Source: a bacterium (GTDB lineage Bacteria > Cyanobacteriota > Vampirovibrionia > Obscuribacterales > Obscuribacteraceae). From it: DNA of 7,542 nucleotides. Below are positions 5,743 through 7,542 of this stretch, in pieces; the first letter of the stretch is position 1, and each line of letters opens with the position of its first letter. The stretch covers positions 1-7,542 of the forward strand of contig JAUIJG010000265.1 of the NCBI GenBank assembly GCA_030431355.1, read 5' to 3'. The translations under genes were made by a program, and so were the position numbers. A model generated the notes under the pieces. That model searched no databases, was not told the origin of the DNA, and worked only from the letters and a program-made list of their open reading frames with translations.

Positions 5743-7542
5743 ATGCCGAAAAGCGGCGAAACCACTCAAATATGCCTGGTCTGCAAAAAGAGTTTCGGGC
5801 CGGACCTGAGAATCTGTCCCAATGACGGTTCGGACCTGGTTGCAGGACATGTGGACAAACTCCTGGACACCGTCTTTGCCGATCGCTACAAGATTTTGGA
5901 AGTAGCCGGCAAAGGCGGCATGAGTACGGTCTACAAAGCTCAACACACATACATGGACAGAACTGTAGCGGTTAAGATCCTACACCAGCACTTGGTCTCG
6001 GAACCCGCTGCAGTACAACGCTTTCAGCAGGAAGCGAAAGCCTCGAGCAGTTTAAGTCATCCCAATATCATCAACGTTTTCGACTTCGGCGTAAATTCAG
6101 AAGGGCAAGCCTACCTGATAATGGACTATCTCGATGGCTGTTCCTTGAGTCACCTCCTGGACCAGACAGGAAAGATTACCGAAAACGACTCAATCGAGAT
6201 TATTCGACAGACAGCTAGAGGACTGGCACATGCCCACAAGAAAGGGGTAATTCACAGGGATTTGAAACCGGCGAATCTAGTACTCACCACCGAAGAAGAT
6301 GGATTTTTGCTGGTCAAATTGGTGGATTTCGGCATCGCCAAAGTAGCTCCGGGAGATGGCGCGGTATCACAGCACTTGACCCAAACCGGAGAGATCTTTG
6401 GCAGCCCGCTATACATGAGCCCGGAACAGTGCGAAGGCAAAAAAGTAGATGCTCGCTCCGACATTTATTCTTTCGGTTGCCTTATCTACGAACTCTTGAG
6501 CGGCGCGCCACCTTTTGTCGGTGATAGCGCTGTCGATACCATAGCTTTACACCTGAACGAAAAACCGATTCCACTAAATGAGATTCACGATTCCATAAGG
6601 GTTTCCACAGAACTTAATGACCTGGTCATGAAGTGCCTTAATAAGGACCCTAGAAAAAGATTTCAAACAGTCCTTGAATTCATGGATGCCATGCCGGCAA
6701 ACAGCACGTCTGCACCGCTGGACTCTGGCAGCGACGCAACCATAGCGATGCAGGTCAACACTCTTATGGGACAGGAAAAGGGGAGCCTAAAAACACCTTC
6801 CTCCAGATATATAAAGAAGCAAAAACGGTCCAGACTGAAATTTAGTAACGAAGAAAAGGTCAGATATCTCTCCATAGCTCTTGCCTCCCTCATTGGATTC
6901 ATAACCCTCTACCAGGGACCGGATCAGGATCCTGGCTCGCCCCTTGCTAAGATGACCTGGCAGATGGAGCTGAGTTTCAGTCAGTTGCTCCTGGCAAGCG
7001 GCTTGAAACCATTGGCGGTGCCGGTTCTTGAGTTCGCAGCCTGGCACTGTGAACATCTGGACCCTATTTTTAACCGACCAAACTACGACAAGCGCTTTCA
7101 AACTCTGAAGAAACTGGCCGAGGCATACAACGCCAATGGTCAGAACTCCAAATACGAGCGCGTAGTAAAAGAGCTGTCAGATCTGGACAAAGAGCGCTGG
7201 TTGACCACCGCCAAAGCCACCCTCAACAATCTATCTAACTCTGAAAAGTACATCGCCGAGCTCAAAAGAAGACGAGAGCCGATTCAATCCCATCTTTCAG
7301 AACCACTATTAAATTGGGCGGCGTCGGTAAAAGCCGTGGTTGAGATAGCTCGTCGCCTGGATGCAAACTACGCCTATGAGCTGGAATATCAACTGCTAGT
7401 CAAAGCGGAAAAAATTGTCACCGAGCTATACGGTCCAAACTTTGTCGGTCTGGCAGAGTTAAAATCCCAACGTGCAATCTGCTTGCAAAACCAGGATAGG
7501 ATAACAGCTATTGACCTGATAGATGATGATAGCGGTAATGAA
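5743..7542 (+). CDS. Membrane-anchored Hanks-type Ser/Thr protein kinase with TPR-like C-terminal region (3' end outside window)
   Basis: The frame is open for 600 codons to the window edge, so the protein is partial. Residues 11-29 form a short zinc-ribbon-like motif (Cys11, Cys14, Cys25, with CPNDG where a fourth Cys would be). The kinase domain (about 49-315) is complete: glycine loop AGKGGMSTVYKA (55-66), Lys78 in VAVK, helix-C Glu97, HRDLKPAN with catalytic Asp173 (171-178), DFG (Asp195), activation segment with Thr213 and Thr215 and SPLYMSPEQ (221-229), DIYSFG (240-245) and Arg306. It should therefore be an active kinase. A basic stretch (358-367) precedes one hydrophobic segment (about 375-390), placing the kinase inside and the rest outside the cytoplasmic membrane. 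The outer part is helical, and AEKIVTELYGPNF (555-567) onward resembles TPR repeats. ATG 5743 is the first start codon in this frame after the in-frame TAG at 5710; GGAG (5727-5730) is 12 bases away, rather far. The substrate is unknown, and adjacency to pur genes does not show a link. Confidence 0.93.
   Translation, partial: MPKSGETTQICLVCKKSFGPDLRICPNDGSDLVAGHVDKLLDTVFADRYKILEVAGKGGMSTVYKAQHTYMDRTVAVKILHQHLVSEPAAVQRFQQEAKASSSLSHPNIINVFDFGVNSEGQAYLIMDYLDGCSLSHLLDQTGKITENDSIEIIRQTARGLAHAHKKGVIHRDLKPANLVLTTEEDGFLLVKLVDFGIAKVAPGDGAVSQHLTQTGEIFGSPLYMSPEQCEGKKVDARSDIYSFGCLIYELLSGAPPFVGDSAVDTIALHLNEKPIPLNEIHDSIRVSTELNDLVMKCLNKDPRKRFQTVLEFMDAMPANSTSAPLDSGSDATIAMQVNTLMGQEKGSLKTPSSRYIKKQKRSRLKFSNEEKVRYLSIALASLIGFITLYQGPDQDPGSPLAKMTWQMELSFSQLLLASGLKPLAVPVLEFAAWHCEHLDPIFNRPNYDKRFQTLKKLAEAYNANGQNSKYERVVKELSDLDKERWLTTAKATLNNLSNSEKYIAELKRRREPIQSHLSEPLLNWAASVKAVVEIARRLDANYAYELEYQLLVKAEKIVTELYGPNFVGLAELKSQRAICLQNQDRITAIDLIDDDSGNE

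Noticed and set aside
6787..7101. Minus-strand reading frame of 104 codons
   Set aside because: It lies wholly inside the kinase frame, which shows convincing protein features; the antisense product resembles nothing. The other antisense frames over the pur genes were rejected for the same reason.

Overview
The window reads as a bacterial purine-biosynthesis operon followed by the start of a large membrane-anchored Ser/Thr protein kinase, all on the + strand. Five complete, tightly spaced genes run purQ - purM - purH - purE - purK (327-5680). A sixth reading frame opens at 5743 and is still open at the window edge (7542). Antisense reading frames look like shadows of these genes. I see no tRNA, rRNA, CRISPR array, insertion sequence or sign of recent transfer.

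Organism: base composition looks moderate (near half GC by eye). The kinase has a short cysteine motif ending in CPNDG, a Hanks-type domain with the activation segment LTQTGEIFGSPLYMSPEQC, one membrane segment and a TPR-like C-terminal part. From memory this layout and wording is typical of the many kinases of the non-photosynthetic cyanobacterial relatives (Melainabacteria/Vampirovibrionia, order Obscuribacterales). This is an inference; other Gram-negative phyla with many such kinases cannot be excluded from the sequence alone.

Layout: 4-30 is a rho-independent terminator for a gene lying to the left. 31-326 is non-coding and probably holds the operon's promoter and leader; its most structured part is a run of four GTT-led direct repeats (201-238) before a -10-like hexamer. 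The five pur genes have gaps of about 18-45 bases, each containing a usable Shine-Dalgarno sequence. A 62-base gap (5681-5742) separates purK from the kinase; it has no terminator but does contain a good sigma70-like promoter, so the kinase may be transcribed independently or by read-through.

Function: PurQ supplies ammonia for FGAM synthesis (step 4), PurM closes the ring to AIR (step 5), PurK and PurE carboxylate AIR through N5-CAIR to CAIR (step 6), and PurH performs the last two steps to IMP. The genes for the other steps (purF, purD, purN/T, purS/purL, purC, purB) are not here. In particular PurQ lacks its PurL partner in this window, and the terminator at the left edge suggests the operon begins with purQ. 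The kinase has no visible functional link to purine synthesis beyond adjacency.
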